Notes under the pieces: model-generated
What the model was told of the DNA's origin: nothing
Databases searched by the model: none
Seen by the model: only the letters and a program-made list of their open reading frames with translations
Assembly (NCBI RefSeq): GCF_030539665.1
Contig: NZ_JAUNXR010000006.1
Location: 1-51,543 of the forward strand
DNA from: Methanobrevibacter sp.
GTDB taxonomy: Archaea; Methanobacteriota; Methanobacteria; Methanobacteriales; Methanobacteriaceae
Length of the DNA stretch: 51,543 bases
Direction of reading: 5' to 3'
Position numbers and translations under genes: made by a program
Shown: piece after piece, positions 9,209 to 16,314 of the stretch
How positions within the stretch are numbered: position 1 is the first letter of the stretch
Layout of the letters: the number at the start of each line of letters is the position of its first letter

Positions 9209-9823
9209 ATAAAGAATAAGGATAAGTTAATCATGGTGGTTGTTGTCATTGGAGTAATATATGTTGCAGCCAATATGGGAGCAATCAACAGCTTTTTATC
9301 ATTGCACTTTGACAAGACAAAGGAAGATGGCCATACGAGGATTATAGTTCCTGAGGCCTGGAATCTGACTGAGGAGTTCAACATGTCAAATTCAAGGTCT
9401 AACCTGTCTTTCACAAACAATTACGTTATTGTGGACGTTTGGGAGGATTGGCCCGAAAACAAGATAACTTCAATTTCTGAAAATCGTTTCAGGACCATGG
9501 AATCGGGCAATTACAAGATATTGAACAAGTCTCTTGTTGACTATGGGGGAAACAACATCTCCAAGGAGATATACAGCAACCCTACATTGGATACAGATAC
9601 CCATTGGCAGCATATTGGAGTAAACTACGTATTTGAAAGGGAAGACACAAACTATGCAATGCAGATACATCACTTCTCCACAATAGACTATCACAACGAG
9701 TCATATATGAGGGAAGTTGAGGACAGGTCCCTTGACCTTATTACAAACATTCACAACAAGGACTACAACGGCTTCTTCTCAATGATAAACCATGGTTTGG
9801 AAGCCTTTGGAATTAAGCTGTAA
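9209..9823 (+). CDS. Membrane-anchored extracellular protein with an apparent ATA start
   Basis: This protein of about 204 residues has a short charged N-terminus, one hydrophobic helix (MVVVVIGVIYVAANMG) and an ectodomain with several N-glycosylation-type sequons. I recognise no family. A strong ribosome site GGAGGT at 9197-9202 is followed after six bases by ATA at 9209, then AAG AAT AAG GAT AAG, which gives the classic positive N-terminus before a signal anchor. The first ATG (9233) lies inside the hydrophobic run and has only a weak site. I therefore place the start at ATA 9209, with 9233 as the conservative alternative. It lies between the glycosyltransferase and the acetyltransferase and probably works with them on the outer face of the membrane. 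Confidence 0.7.
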   Translation: MKNKDKLIMVVVVIGVIYVAANMGAINSFLSLHFDKTKEDGHTRIIVPEAWNLTEEFNMSNSRSNLSFTNNYVIVDVWEDWPENKITSISENRFRTMESGNYKILNKSLVDYGGNNISKEIYSNPTLDTDTHWQHIGVNYVFEREDTNYAMQIHHFSTIDYHNESYMREVEDRSLDLITNIHNKDYNGFFSMINHGLEAFGIKL

Positions 9824-9832
9824 GGTGATAAC

Positions 9833-10414
9833 ATGAAATATGATGATGAAGAACTGATATTAGGGCCGCTGAGCGATTTGGGCCTTCCATCTGATGATGA
9901 CTGGCAAAGGACCAGCGAACTTGTTTACGAACTGAACCACACGCCGCCGTCACAAAAGGAAAGGATTGCAGCGATAATCGATGAGCTTTTCGGAGAGTTC
10001 GGAGAGGACTCCCAAATACTTCTCCCGGTTTCATGCAATCTCGGATATAACATAAAAATAGGAAAAGGCGTTTTTATCAATGTTGATGCGGTATTTCTGG
10101 ACCCTGACGTGATTGAAATAGGTGACTATACCATGTTCGGTCCGGGAGTCCATGTATATACAGCTAATCATCCGGTAAGGACAGATGACAGGATAGTGAT
10201 GGGGGAAGACGGCAAATATACCTTTACCAATTTTACACGTCCAGTAAAGATAGGCCGCAAATGCTGGATTGGTGGACGTTCCACAATTCTACCTGGAGTT
10301 ACCATAGGGAACAATGTGGTTATTGGAACAGGAAGCCTGGTGAACAAGGACATTCCGGACAATTCAATTGCTGTGGGATCACCTGCAAGAATCATTGGAA
10401 GAACTGACGAGTAG
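9833..10414 (+). CDS. Hexapeptide-repeat O-acetyltransferase (maltose/NodL type)
   Basis: This 193-residue protein is a left-handed beta-helix acyltransferase of the Maa/LacA/NodL group, which transfers acetyl from acetyl-CoA to a sugar hydroxyl. Hexapeptide repeats are clear (NIKIGKGVFINVD, VKIGRKCWIGG, VTIGNNVVIGTGSLV). The catalytic histidine is in TANHP, and the C-terminus has the usual VGSPARII. It starts after GGTGATAAC, nine bases past the preceding gene, and closes the + strand signalling/glycosyltransferase run. By context it probably acetylates the surface polysaccharide or a precursor. Enzyme class confident; substrate inferred. Confidence 0.9.
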   Translation: MKYDDEELILGPLSDLGLPSDDDWQRTSELVYELNHTPPSQKERIAAIIDELFGEFGEDSQILLPVSCNLGYNIKIGKGVFINVDAVFLDPDVIEIGDYTMFGPGVHVYTANHPVRTDDRIVMGEDGKYTFTNFTRPVKIGRKCWIGGRSTILPGVTIGNNVVIGTGSLVNKDIPDNSIAVGSPARIIGRTDE

Positions 10415-10443
10415 TTTTTCCATTTTTACTTTTTTGAGATATT

Positions 10444-10719
10444 ATGAAAGTGCTGATAATTTTCAATGTCAAGTTCAAGAAAGATATTTCCAAACTCAAA
10501 AAACTATTGGATTATAATGCTTTCAGGCAAATTAATTCAACTACTTACATTGGTGAACTATCAAATAATGAGTTGGAAATATTAAGAAATGAAATCAAAC
10601 AAAATTTCAATGAAAACGATACCATTATAGTAACACCAATTTGTAAAAATTGCATTGATAAGGTTGAAATCATTGGCCAAAACATAGAATTTGATGAGGA
10701 GCAATATAAAATACTATGA
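10444..10719 (+). CDS. cas2: CRISPR-associated protein Cas2 (atypical first strand)
   Basis: This 91-residue protein has the Cas2 ferredoxin-like pattern: a first strand LIIFNVK, a helix with paired lysines, a middle strand with STTYIGEL, and a third strand DTIIVTPICKNC. In most Cas2 proteins an aspartate (YDI) follows the first strand; here the position reads FNV, so the metal-binding Asp seems to be missing, which matters little for its structural role with Cas1. Its stop overlaps the cas1 start by four bases (ATGA). No effector or array lies in the window. The strongest support for Cas2 is the coupling to a clear Cas1. Confidence 0.8.
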   Translation: MKVLIIFNVKFKKDISKLKKLLDYNAFRQINSTTYIGELSNNELEILRNEIKQNFNENDTIIVTPICKNCIDKVEIIGQNIEFDEEQYKIL

Positions 10720-11705
10720 AATTAATAATTGACGGATATGGAAAAACAATCCATAAAAAAGACAATCAGATATTGATTAAACAAAAAGGCGAAGAAATAT
10801 ATAGGATAAGTGCAAGGAAAGTCACAGACATTACAATATCTGGAAAGGGAAAAATATCATTCGACGCAATATCCCTTATATCAAAAAAAGACATTCCAGT
10901 AATCGGAATCAACTACTTCGGTCAAATCGAATATATAATAACATCTCCAAATGGAGACATCACATTAAAGAAAGAACAGTACAAATGTAGCGATAATCAG
11001 AAGGGAGCCATATTGGCTAAAAAGTTTATTCTGTCAAAACTCAAAAATCAAAAAGCCACATTAAGGACCCTAAACAAAAATAAAAAAATTCCAAAAGTTA
11101 AAGAAAAGGAGTATGCAATCAACAGATCAATTAAGGACTTGGAGAAACTAAAGTTGGAAGATTCAAACATAAAAAATAAGATAATGGGAATTGAAGGAAA
11201 ATCCTCAGCCGAATATTGGAATGCAATATCATTAATCCTTCCAGAAAAAATCAATTTCAAAAACAGAAATCAAAAACCGATAAATGATGTAGTGAATTCC
11301 GCTCTAAATTATGGATATGCAATATTGGCCTCACAGATAACTCAAAGCATTATTAGAAAAAGACTGGATCCCTATTGTGGATTTTTACATGCCGATAGAA
11401 ATAGAAGAGCAAGCCTAACTTTTGATATAATAGAAGAATTTAGACAACAAATAGTCGACAAAACCGTTTTAAAACTTGTCAATAAAGGTAAATTAACTGA
11501 AAACCAAATTGATAAAAGAAACAATGCATTAAATTTAGAAACTAGGAAATTACTGGCCGGCAATATATTAGATAAATTATATTCAAATATCCATTATGAC
11601 AATAGAAAATTGAATTATTTGGAAATAATAGATATTCAAGTAGAAAACATTGTAAAATTTTTATTATATGGAATTGAATTTGACGCTTTTTATTTGGGAT
11701 GGTGA
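10716..11705 (+). CDS. cas1: CRISPR-associated integrase Cas1
   Basis: This 329-residue protein is Cas1, the metal-dependent integrase that with Cas2 inserts new spacers. It has the N-terminal beta domain (MKLIIDGYGKTI, VTDITISGKGKIS, DIPVIGINYFGQ) and the helical catalytic domain, with glutamate in GKSSAEYWNAIS and histidine/acidic residues in CGFLHADRNRRASLTFDIIEEFR. Length and motifs agree with Cas1 of type I/III systems. The order cas2-cas1, the lack of cas3, cas4, cas6 or Cascade genes and the absence of a repeat-spacer array make it an orphan adaptation module here. Immediately downstream lie dispersed ~35-bp repeats separated by gene-sized segments. Confidence 0.95.
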   Translation: MKLIIDGYGKTIHKKDNQILIKQKGEEIYRISARKVTDITISGKGKISFDAISLISKKDIPVIGINYFGQIEYIITSPNGDITLKKEQYKCSDNQKGAILAKKFILSKLKNQKATLRTLNKNKKIPKVKEKEYAINRSIKDLEKLKLEDSNIKNKIMGIEGKSSAEYWNAISLILPEKINFKNRNQKPINDVVNSALNYGYAILASQITQSIIRKRLDPYCGFLHADRNRRASLTFDIIEEFRQQIVDKTVLKLVNKGKLTENQIDKRNNALNLETRKLLAGNILDKLYSNIHYDNRKLNYLEIIDIQVENIVKFLLYGIEFDAFYLGW

Positions 11706-11815
11706 ATTTAGGAAAACACCCCCATTTTAGTAATAAAAATCGTGTTCCTAATAATACTTTTTAGAGGGGGATGGAAAAGCCTTTAAAGAGTATTTTTAAG
11801 GAAAAATAAGAAGGG

Positions 11816-11850
11816 TTTTTTTAGATGTCTTGGGAGAAACATAATTTAAG
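11816..11850 (+). repeat. 35-bp dispersed repeat, copy 1
   Basis: The unit begins with seven Ts, then AGATGTCTTGGGAGAAAC and ATAATTTAAG. It is identical over 35 bases to copy 2 at 12574-12608. The ATG inside it (11825) opens the reading frame of the following gene (MSWEKHNLS). It starts 111 bases after the cas1 stop codon. Confidence 0.92.
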
Positions 11851-12082
11851 TTTCCTCGATTTTGAGATTAAACAGAAGTTCCATGAATTTTATGATTTAA
11901 AGTATGAAATTAAAGAATTGATACGGATAAATAAAATTACCAAAGAAAAAGGGGATTTGATGTTAATTAAGAAACAATACGAATTATTTGACAAATTTGA
12001 TACTGGTGAACTTATTAACATTTTTAATCATTATTTATCAGATTGGAATATTGAATTAATTAATTTGGGGAGGGCATTATGA
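11825..12082 (+). CDS. Hypothetical helical protein starting inside a repeat
   Basis: This 85-residue protein is charged and mainly helical, with no recognised family, signal peptide or membrane segment. Its first nine residues (MSWEKHNLS) are encoded by repeat copy 1, so its N-terminus is shared with the short reading frame that begins in copy 2. Its stop overlaps the start of the next gene (ATGA at 12079-12082), so the two are translationally coupled. Position just after cas2-cas1 and within a repeat-bounded segment suggests acquired DNA. The ribosome site is weak (AAGAAGGG before the T-tract), so the start is not certain. Confidence 0.6.
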   Translation: MSWEKHNLSFLDFEIKQKFHEFYDLKYEIKELIRINKITKEKGDLMLIKKQYELFDKFDTGELINIFNHYLSDWNIELINLGRAL

Positions 12083-12552
12083 TATTATTCGATTCTATTA
12101 TGACTAGGGGCTATGGAGACGCTACTTTTGCTGTTTCAAAAATTTTAAATGAGTTAAATTTAGAAGAAAGAAAAGAAGTTGAAGAATTTTTGAAAAGAGT
12201 AAATGAATATGCATACATAGAATATAAAGAAAAGCTTAAAAAGGATGAGGAATTTTATCTAAATCCTAATTTTGAGGAGGATTTGGAGAAAAAAATTAAA
12301 ACAGATTTGGCTAGTTTTTTAGAAAAGGGCGATTTCGAGCATTACGAAAAAATGAAAAGAATATTTGGAAGATGCAAGCCTTCCATGATAGAAACTTCTA
12401 AAGAATTCAAAAAACAACATGAGTTAGATCAAAAAAATACAAAAAAGCATTCTGCTGATGAAATCTACAATTATAAAAAAGAATTATTTATAGAATTGTC
12501 CTTATCTGGAATTCATAGATATGATTATAATGATTTTGAGGATTTCCTATAA
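12079..12552 (+). CDS. Hypothetical charged helical protein
   Basis: This 157-residue protein is rich in Lys and Glu and predicted mostly alpha-helical (for example LNELNLEERKEVEEFLKR and KKDEEFYLNPNFEEDLEKK). I recognise no family and see no membrane segment or cysteine motif. It overlaps the preceding 85-residue gene by four bases and is the second and last gene of the segment between repeat copies 1 and 2. A coupled pair of small cytoplasmic proteins would fit a toxin-antitoxin or phage-derived accessory pair, but nothing in the sequence proves this. Confidence 0.6.
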   Translation: MILFDSIMTRGYGDATFAVSKILNELNLEERKEVEEFLKRVNEYAYIEYKEKLKKDEEFYLNPNFEEDLEKKIKTDLASFLEKGDFEHYEKMKRIFGRCKPSMIETSKEFKKQHELDQKNTKKHSADEIYNYKKELFIELSLSGIHRYDYNDFEDFL

Positions 12553-12573
12553 ATTTTTTAAAGTATTACATTG

Positions 12574-12608
12574 TTTTTTTAGATGTCTTGGGAGAAACAT
12601 AATTTAAG
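12574..12608 (+). repeat. 35-bp dispersed repeat, copy 2
   Basis: Seven Ts are followed by AGATGTCTTGGGAGAAAC and ATAATTTAAG, identical to copy 1, with start-to-start distance 758 bases. The reading frame opened by its ATG (12583) ends after 16 codons at TGA 12631-12633, so the MSWEKHNLS start is joined to unrelated sequence here. Confidence 0.92.
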
Positions 12609-12676
12609 TAACTTATACGAAAAAGGAAGTTGATGAAATCATAAGAAAACTTAAAGAAGATAATGGTTTGGAGTAA

Positions 12677-12985
12677 AAAAATATACCATATCCCTCACCA
12701 GTTTATTCTAATTATACATATTCACCAGAACAAGTGATAAAACAAAAATGGAGTAACTGTGCAGACCGTTCAAGACCAGCATATCAAATGTCCAAGGTTG
12801 CAAAGATTACATGCAGAATAGTTCATAATTCTAGTTGTGGTGGAAGTGGTCATCTATGGGTTCAATACAAAATAAGTGGAGAATGGGTAGATTCCGACCC
12901 TGCTCCAAGCCGACCTAATCTTAGAGCAGTGTGGAATAATTGTAAATGGTCAGTTAGTGCTTATGCCCAACAAGGTCAAAGTTAA
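12677..12985 (+). pseudogene. Transglutaminase-like (pseudomurein endopeptidase type) fragment
   Basis: The open frame encodes about 102 residues with a transglutaminase-like pattern: Cys in NCADRSRPAYQM, His in GSGHLWVQYK and Asp in WVDSDPAPSR, the order expected of a Cys-His-Asp triad. Such domains occur in methanobacterial and archaeal-virus cell-wall hydrolases (PeiW/PeiP, peptidase C71, is the known example). No binding repeats, signal peptide or good start remain. The frame is open upstream to about 12608 but interrupted by TAA at 12674-12676, between NGLE and KNIPYPSP. GTG 12734 is the only usual start codon and lies inside the domain. It is probably the 3' remnant of a larger wall-active protein. 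The C71 assignment is tentative; the triad is what I can see. Confidence 0.55.
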
Positions 12986-13299
12986 AGTTCTGGATGGTAA
13001 TTATCAACTTCTTCTTGACTACATCCTTGAAACTGACCTGGTTTTGTTGTATCAATTTTTTCCCCATTATAATAGACATATTTACTATCTGAGCCACTTG
13101 CACTACTTTTTGAGTTTGTAGTTTGCTGTGGTTCTTCTACCACATCCTCAGTTACATTTTCTGTTATATTTGTAGTATTATTGACAACAGTTGTATTTGC
13201 AGGTTCAACATTATTATTTGAGAAGATTATTGCTCCTGCTATTATGCAACAACCTGCAATAATAGCTATCATTATTAACGCTAATTGTTTATTGTTCAT
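12982..13299 (-). CDS. Small anchored surface protein, MNNKQL family
   Basis: This 105-residue protein starts MNNKQLALIMIAIIAGCCII, a signal anchor, followed by an Asn/Thr-rich stretch with many N-glycosylation sequons (VVNNTTNITENVTE) and a short tail with YYNGEKIDTT. It is paralogous to the + strand gene at 19195-19551 and to the broken gene at 46408-46725, which has exactly the same length. It ends tail to tail with the transglutaminase-like fragment, overlapping by four bases. Function unknown; the layout suggests an extracytoplasmic protein held by one helix. Confidence 0.75.
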   Translation of the reverse strand: MNNKQLALIMIAIIAGCCIIAGAIIFSNNNVEPANTTVVNNTTNITENVTEDVVEEPQQTTNSKSSASGSDSKYVYYNGEKIDTTKPGQFQGCSQEEVDNYHPEL

Positions 13300-13345
13300 G
13301 ATTATTACTTTGTTATTAACTTATTTTAAAATTTACTGATTATCT

Positions 13346-13480
13346 ATGATTTACAAAATTAAAGGAGAATCACCACCATTTGAGGTATGGGGTGATGAAT
13401 TATTTTTTGGATATTTTAAATCACGAGAAAAAGCAGAAGACTTAATAGCTAGTCTTAATCGAGTTAAAGATGAAAAATAG
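13346..13480 (+). CDS. Small protein of 44 residues
   Basis: An ATG at 13346 opens a 44-codon frame (MIYKIKGESPPFEVWGDELF to VKDEK) ending TAG at 13478-13480, twelve bases before the next gene. The translation looks like a compact domain: a strand, FEVWGDELFFGYF, then a charged helix with SREKAEDLIASLNRV. It has no clear ribosome site before the ATG, which may mean a leaderless transcript. The close spacing to the 13493 gene suggests cotranscription. No family recognised. Confidence 0.5.
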   Translation: MIYKIKGESPPFEVWGDELFFGYFKSREKAEDLIASLNRVKDEK

Positions 13481-13492
13481 AAAAGTGATAGT

Positions 13493-14026
13493 ATGGGTAA
13501 AAATATAATCTTAGGTTGTGATAGGAACAATCCATCAGAAGATAAGAAAACTCAAGAATATATTGGTAAGAAACTTGAAGAAGTAGGATTCACAGTAGAG
13601 ATAATACCAGTAGGCCCTAATTATTGTCAGCAATGGGGTAGAAAATCTTCAAGTAACGGCACTACATGTGTTATGTTAATCAATGGTGTAGGGCAGGTTA
13701 CTGCAGGAGATTTCTCCGAGTCCATTGCAAGTGGGTTTTACAAGTTCGATAGAATTATTTTTGCAGGACAAGGATGGTTATGGCACACTCAAACATACGA
13801 CGTATTTAAAAAGGTAACTAATGAGCATGATTGGAATGGTTCGGGCAGTTTTAAGTCCAAATATTCAAGTAAGACTTTTGACCAAATATGTAAAGAATCC
13901 AATGGTAGATGTGATTGGTGCTGTGATAAAACCAAAGAGGGATTAGCTAAAAAGATAATCGCTAAATTAAATGGTAAGTCTACTGATGATGGTGATGGAG
14001 GAGGTTCGGCTTCTACGTTTTTTTAG
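13493..14026 (+). CDS. Hypothetical protein resembling methanobacterial lytic-protein modules
   Basis: This 177-residue protein has alternating strands and helices (NIILGCDRNNPSED, VEIIPVGPNYCQQW, CVMLINGVGQ, RIIFAGQGW) and six or so cysteines towards the C-terminus (CKESNGRCDWCCDK). It lacks a signal peptide. It recalls a domain found in Methanobacteriales cell-surface or phage-related proteins next to wall-binding repeats, but I cannot name a family with confidence. The low-complexity tail DDGDGGGSASTFF ends exactly in the T-tract of repeat copy 3, which suggests the reading frame was cut and closed by the repeat, so the protein may be a truncated N-terminal part of a longer one. Confidence 0.6.
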   Translation: MGKNIILGCDRNNPSEDKKTQEYIGKKLEEVGFTVEIIPVGPNYCQQWGRKSSSNGTTCVMLINGVGQVTAGDFSESIASGFYKFDRIIFAGQGWLWHTQTYDVFKKVTNEHDWNGSGSFKSKYSSKTFDQICKESNGRCDWCCDKTKEGLAKKIIAKLNGKSTDDGDGGGSASTFF

Positions 14027-14053
14027 ATGTCTTTGGGAGAAACATAATTTAAG
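14018..14053 (+). repeat. 36-bp dispersed repeat, copy 3 (one-base insertion)
   Basis: This copy matches copies 1 and 2 except for one extra T (AGATGTCTTTGGGAGAAAC), which shifts the frame opened by its ATG so that it stops at once (MSLGET then TAA). It lies 1444 bases after copy 2 and ends 12 bases before the stop of the convergent gene at 14066-14359. Confidence 0.9.
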
Positions 14054-14065
14054 CCCATTATGTTA

Positions 14066-14359
14066 TCAGCTTTCAGCTTCTCCCATTTTACTTTTTACTT
14101 TTATGGGATCTATTAGAAATCCATTTATTTCCTTAAAGTATTCGCATGGAACAAATGATTTAATTACTCCTACGTCAACTAGTGTCAAATCCTTGTTTAT
14201 TCCAAATAAAATCTGTCCATTATCCATTATGACATCTACAATGTATGATTTGTCAAATAGGTATTGTATTTCATTGGTCAGGTCTTCAATTATCCTGTGT
14301 CCGTTGTAGGAATAGTTTCTAAAGTATCTGTTACATTCATCTATAAACTCTTTTTTCAT
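14066..14359 (-). CDS. Hypothetical protein of 97 residues
   Basis: This small cytoplasmic protein has no recognised domain. It reads as helix then beta-strands (YIVDVIMDNGQILFGINKDL, VGVIKSFVPCEYFKE). Its ATG overlaps the stop of the upstream gene on the same strand (14356-14359), so the two are coupled. The tail KVKSKMGEAES ends 12 bases from repeat copy 3. With its partner it forms a two-gene operon facing into the repeat-bounded region. Confidence 0.65.
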   Translation of the reverse strand: MKKEFIDECNRYFRNYSYNGHRIIEDLTNEIQYLFDKSYIVDVIMDNGQILFGINKDLTLVDVGVIKSFVPCEYFKEINGFLIDPIKVKSKMGEAES

Positions 14360-14658
14360 TTAATTGCACCCCATATTTCGGGAATCATTGAGATTCCATG
14401 TTTAAATCTTAATAGTCTTTTGCATAGGCTCCAATCATTGGTATATGCTCTTATATGTTGGATTGAATCAATATCCACATTATGATAAACTTTTGTTTTT
14501 TCATCTTTTATTGGGAATCTTATCCGTTCATCTTTTATGATGCAGTTTCCTGCATATGTCTCGTACTGGGTTCCTGATTTTAATTTTATGGCTATCTTGC
14601 AGGATTGCTGTTCCCTGAAACATTTCGAAAAAACGTTTTTGACTTCTTCCAGATTCAA
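14356..14658 (-). CDS. Hypothetical protein of about 100 residues
   Basis: No family recognised. The sequence suggests an SH3-like or WYL-like small beta fold: CKIAIKLKSGTQYETYAGNC followed by IRFPIKDEKTKVYHNVDIDSIQHIRAY, then a basic tail with KRLLRFKHG. I favour TTG at 14658, six bases after GGTGA (giving MNLEEVKNVF), over GTG at 14667, which is part of that ribosome site. It overlaps the next gene by four bases. Function unknown. Confidence 0.6.
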   Translation of the reverse strand: MNLEEVKNVFSKCFREQQSCKIAIKLKSGTQYETYAGNCIIKDERIRFPIKDEKTKVYHNVDIDSIQHIRAYTNDWSLCKRLLRFKHGISMIPEIWGAIK

Positions 14659-14739
14659 AAAAATCACCTATCTGGTTTATATTTTATATATCAATATAAA
14701 TCTAATAATTCCAAGAGCATTTGTAAAGTAATAATAGCT

Positions 14740-15291
14740 ATGACAGACATATCTAGAAACAGATCAGGGAGTCAACTTATGAGAGATTTGAAAAAGTACA
14801 CTATCGATTGCATTGATGAATTGAACGGCATTGGCATTTTTCCAGGAAGAATTACATCATTGGAAGTCAATTCAAGAGCTAAAAAGAGATGGGGGTCTTG
14901 TGCTCCTCAACTGGATGGAAATGGAAACATTGCAGGGTATAGGATTTCAATCAATAAGATTTTGCTGGATGAGGGAACTCCTGAAAAGGCCCTTAAAAAT
15001 ACCATAATCCATGAGCTTCTCCATAGCTGCAGGGATTGCATGACCCACAAGGGAAGATGGAAGGAGCTGGCATTGAAAGTAAACAGTGAGCTTGGATATG
15101 ACATAAAAAGGGTAAAAAGCAGGGACCATCAGAGGATTGAAATCGATATTGACCTGATAAGGCCGAAATACGTCATCAGATGCGAAAGCTGTGGCTGCAC
15201 ATATGCTAGAAAAAGGTGCAGCAAGCTCGTGAAGAACCCTGATCATTACAGGTGCGGCAAATGCGGCGGGAAATTGATTCTGCTCAAATAG
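14740..15291 (+). CDS. SprT-like zinc metallopeptidase
   Basis: This 183-residue protein resembles SprT/Spartan-type proteases, which in eukaryotes cleave DNA-protein crosslinks. It has the zinc-protease motif HELLHSC and a downstream third ligand in KGRWKELA. The C-terminal zinc ribbon has CESCGCTYARKR and CGKCGGKLIL. Motifs such as KKRWGSC match the SprT N-terminal region. ATG 14740 is the natural start; the frame upstream is open but overlaps the divergent gene. It stands alone on the + strand. Substrate in archaea unknown. Confidence 0.88.
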   Translation: MTDISRNRSGSQLMRDLKKYTIDCIDELNGIGIFPGRITSLEVNSRAKKRWGSCAPQLDGNGNIAGYRISINKILLDEGTPEKALKNTIIHELLHSCRDCMTHKGRWKELALKVNSELGYDIKRVKSRDHQRIEIDIDLIRPKYVIRCESCGCTYARKRCSKLVKNPDHYRCGKCGGKLILLK

Positions 15292-15304
15292 ATTAATCAT
15301 TGAA

Positions 15305-15676
15305 TTATCTTTTAACCCAAAACAGCATATAACTTGAAATAAGACATATGGTACCATAGATGGCTTTAATAAGATAGCTGATCTGCAGTTCAAAAACCAT
15401 TTCGTTGTAGAAATTATTAGCCCCGTAATCGTTTACTATTATCATCTGGTCGGCTGATATGATGCCGTATATGTTCATAATGACATAAATGGAGGATAAT
15501 ATGATGAATATTATTCCTAATGCCTTATTTTCCTTTAGAACGCATAATAGGATTGGCGCAATAATCAAAATCAGATCATAGCTGTTTAAATGATTTGATA
15601 AAAATAGAATGATATCAATAAAAATGAAAAAAATTCCCAAACAACGCTTGTTTTTATAAATAAAATCCCATGCCAT
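15305..15676 (-). CDS. Small integral membrane protein
   Basis: This 123-residue protein appears to have four transmembrane helices (around LGIFFIFIDIILFL, LILIIAPILLCVL, LGIIFIILSSIYVIM and AIYGTICLISSYMLFW) and ends in basic residues (WVKR), giving a cytoplasmic tail. No family recognised. It converges on the SprT-like gene with a 13-base gap. A role in transport or envelope stress is possible but unsupported. Confidence 0.7.
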   Translation of the reverse strand: MAWDFIYKNKRCLGIFFIFIDIILFLSNHLNSYDLILIIAPILLCVLKENKALGIIFIILSSIYVIMNIYGIISADQMIIVNDYGANNFYNEMVFELQISYLIKAIYGTICLISSYMLFWVKR

Positions 15677-15738
15677 AATATTTATTATATCTGAAAAGTT
15701 ATTTAAATTGTTGTTAGGTTTTCAAATATTGTTTTTGT

Positions 15739-15969
15739 TTAGCCTGCTTCAAAACCAAATATTTTTTTGGCAAGTTTTAGGCTTGCTGGTCTTGCAAATA
15801 TTGTAACAATCATATATGCTACTAGCCAGCGCAAAGGCCAGTATAAAAGACATATTTCAATTGGCATTCCCATAGAGGTTGCAAATATTAGGGGCATTAA
15901 CAAGCTCATAATCAAGCTGATGAAAAATGCCACAGGGTTCCATAGTTTCATACCTATATGGTTTGTCAT
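15739..15969 (-). CDS. DUF2798-like small membrane protein
   Basis: This 76-residue protein has two membrane helices (VAFFISLIMSLLMPLIFATS and WPLRWLVAYMIVTIFARP) and a short amphipathic C-terminus. The spacing and the conserved ARP at the end of the second helix match DUF2798 proteins, small two-helix membrane proteins of unknown function. It is separated from the next gene on its strand by 345 bases and is probably monocistronic. Confidence 0.7.
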   Translation of the reverse strand: MTNHIGMKLWNPVAFFISLIMSLLMPLIFATSMGMPIEICLLYWPLRWLVAYMIVTIFARPASLKLAKKIFGFEAG

Positions 15970-16314
15970 TTGAACTTATATATGTGGACATTTTGAATCA
16001 AATAGAAAAGGTACAGTATTAAAATCCTTTTTTCAGAATATGGGATATTTTGGGAGGATTTTAGATTTCTGCAGCATTTCCTTGAAAAATCAAGGCTTTA
16101 ATTTTTGATTATGCGTTTTTATAAACATGTCAATTATGAATGATGATGTCAATTGATTCCGCCGTTGGGATATATGGATTTGCCTGATAAAGAAGATGTG
16201 ATAGCTGCTGATTTCGATGTTCTTTTCCATAGATTCCATTAAAACTAGCTGATTTTAAAAAAAAGAGTCATGATTTTTCTAAAAAAAATAAAAATAAGAA
16301 TGTTTTTTTTATAT
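15970..16314. other. Intergenic region of 345 bases, possible gene relic
   Basis: I see no RNA gene or array here. A 23-codon open stretch at 16174-16242 (+ strand, MDLPDKEDVIAADFDVLFHR then FH and TAA) has protein-like composition and no start signal, so it may be the tail of a decayed gene. The last 60 bases are rich in A and T tracts and may carry termination signals for the 16315 gene. Confidence 0.4.

Noticed and set aside
11816-14053. Repeats as ends of an insertion sequence
   Set aside because: All three are direct, no transposase is found between them, and no target-site duplication is seen.
11706-14100. CRISPR array expected next to cas1
   Set aside because: The repeats are 758 and 1444 bases apart and the intervening DNA carries genes; there are no short regular spacers.
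16174-16242. 23-codon frame as a small protein
   Set aside because: No ribosome site or promoter and no stop-to-start context; recorded only as a possible relic.
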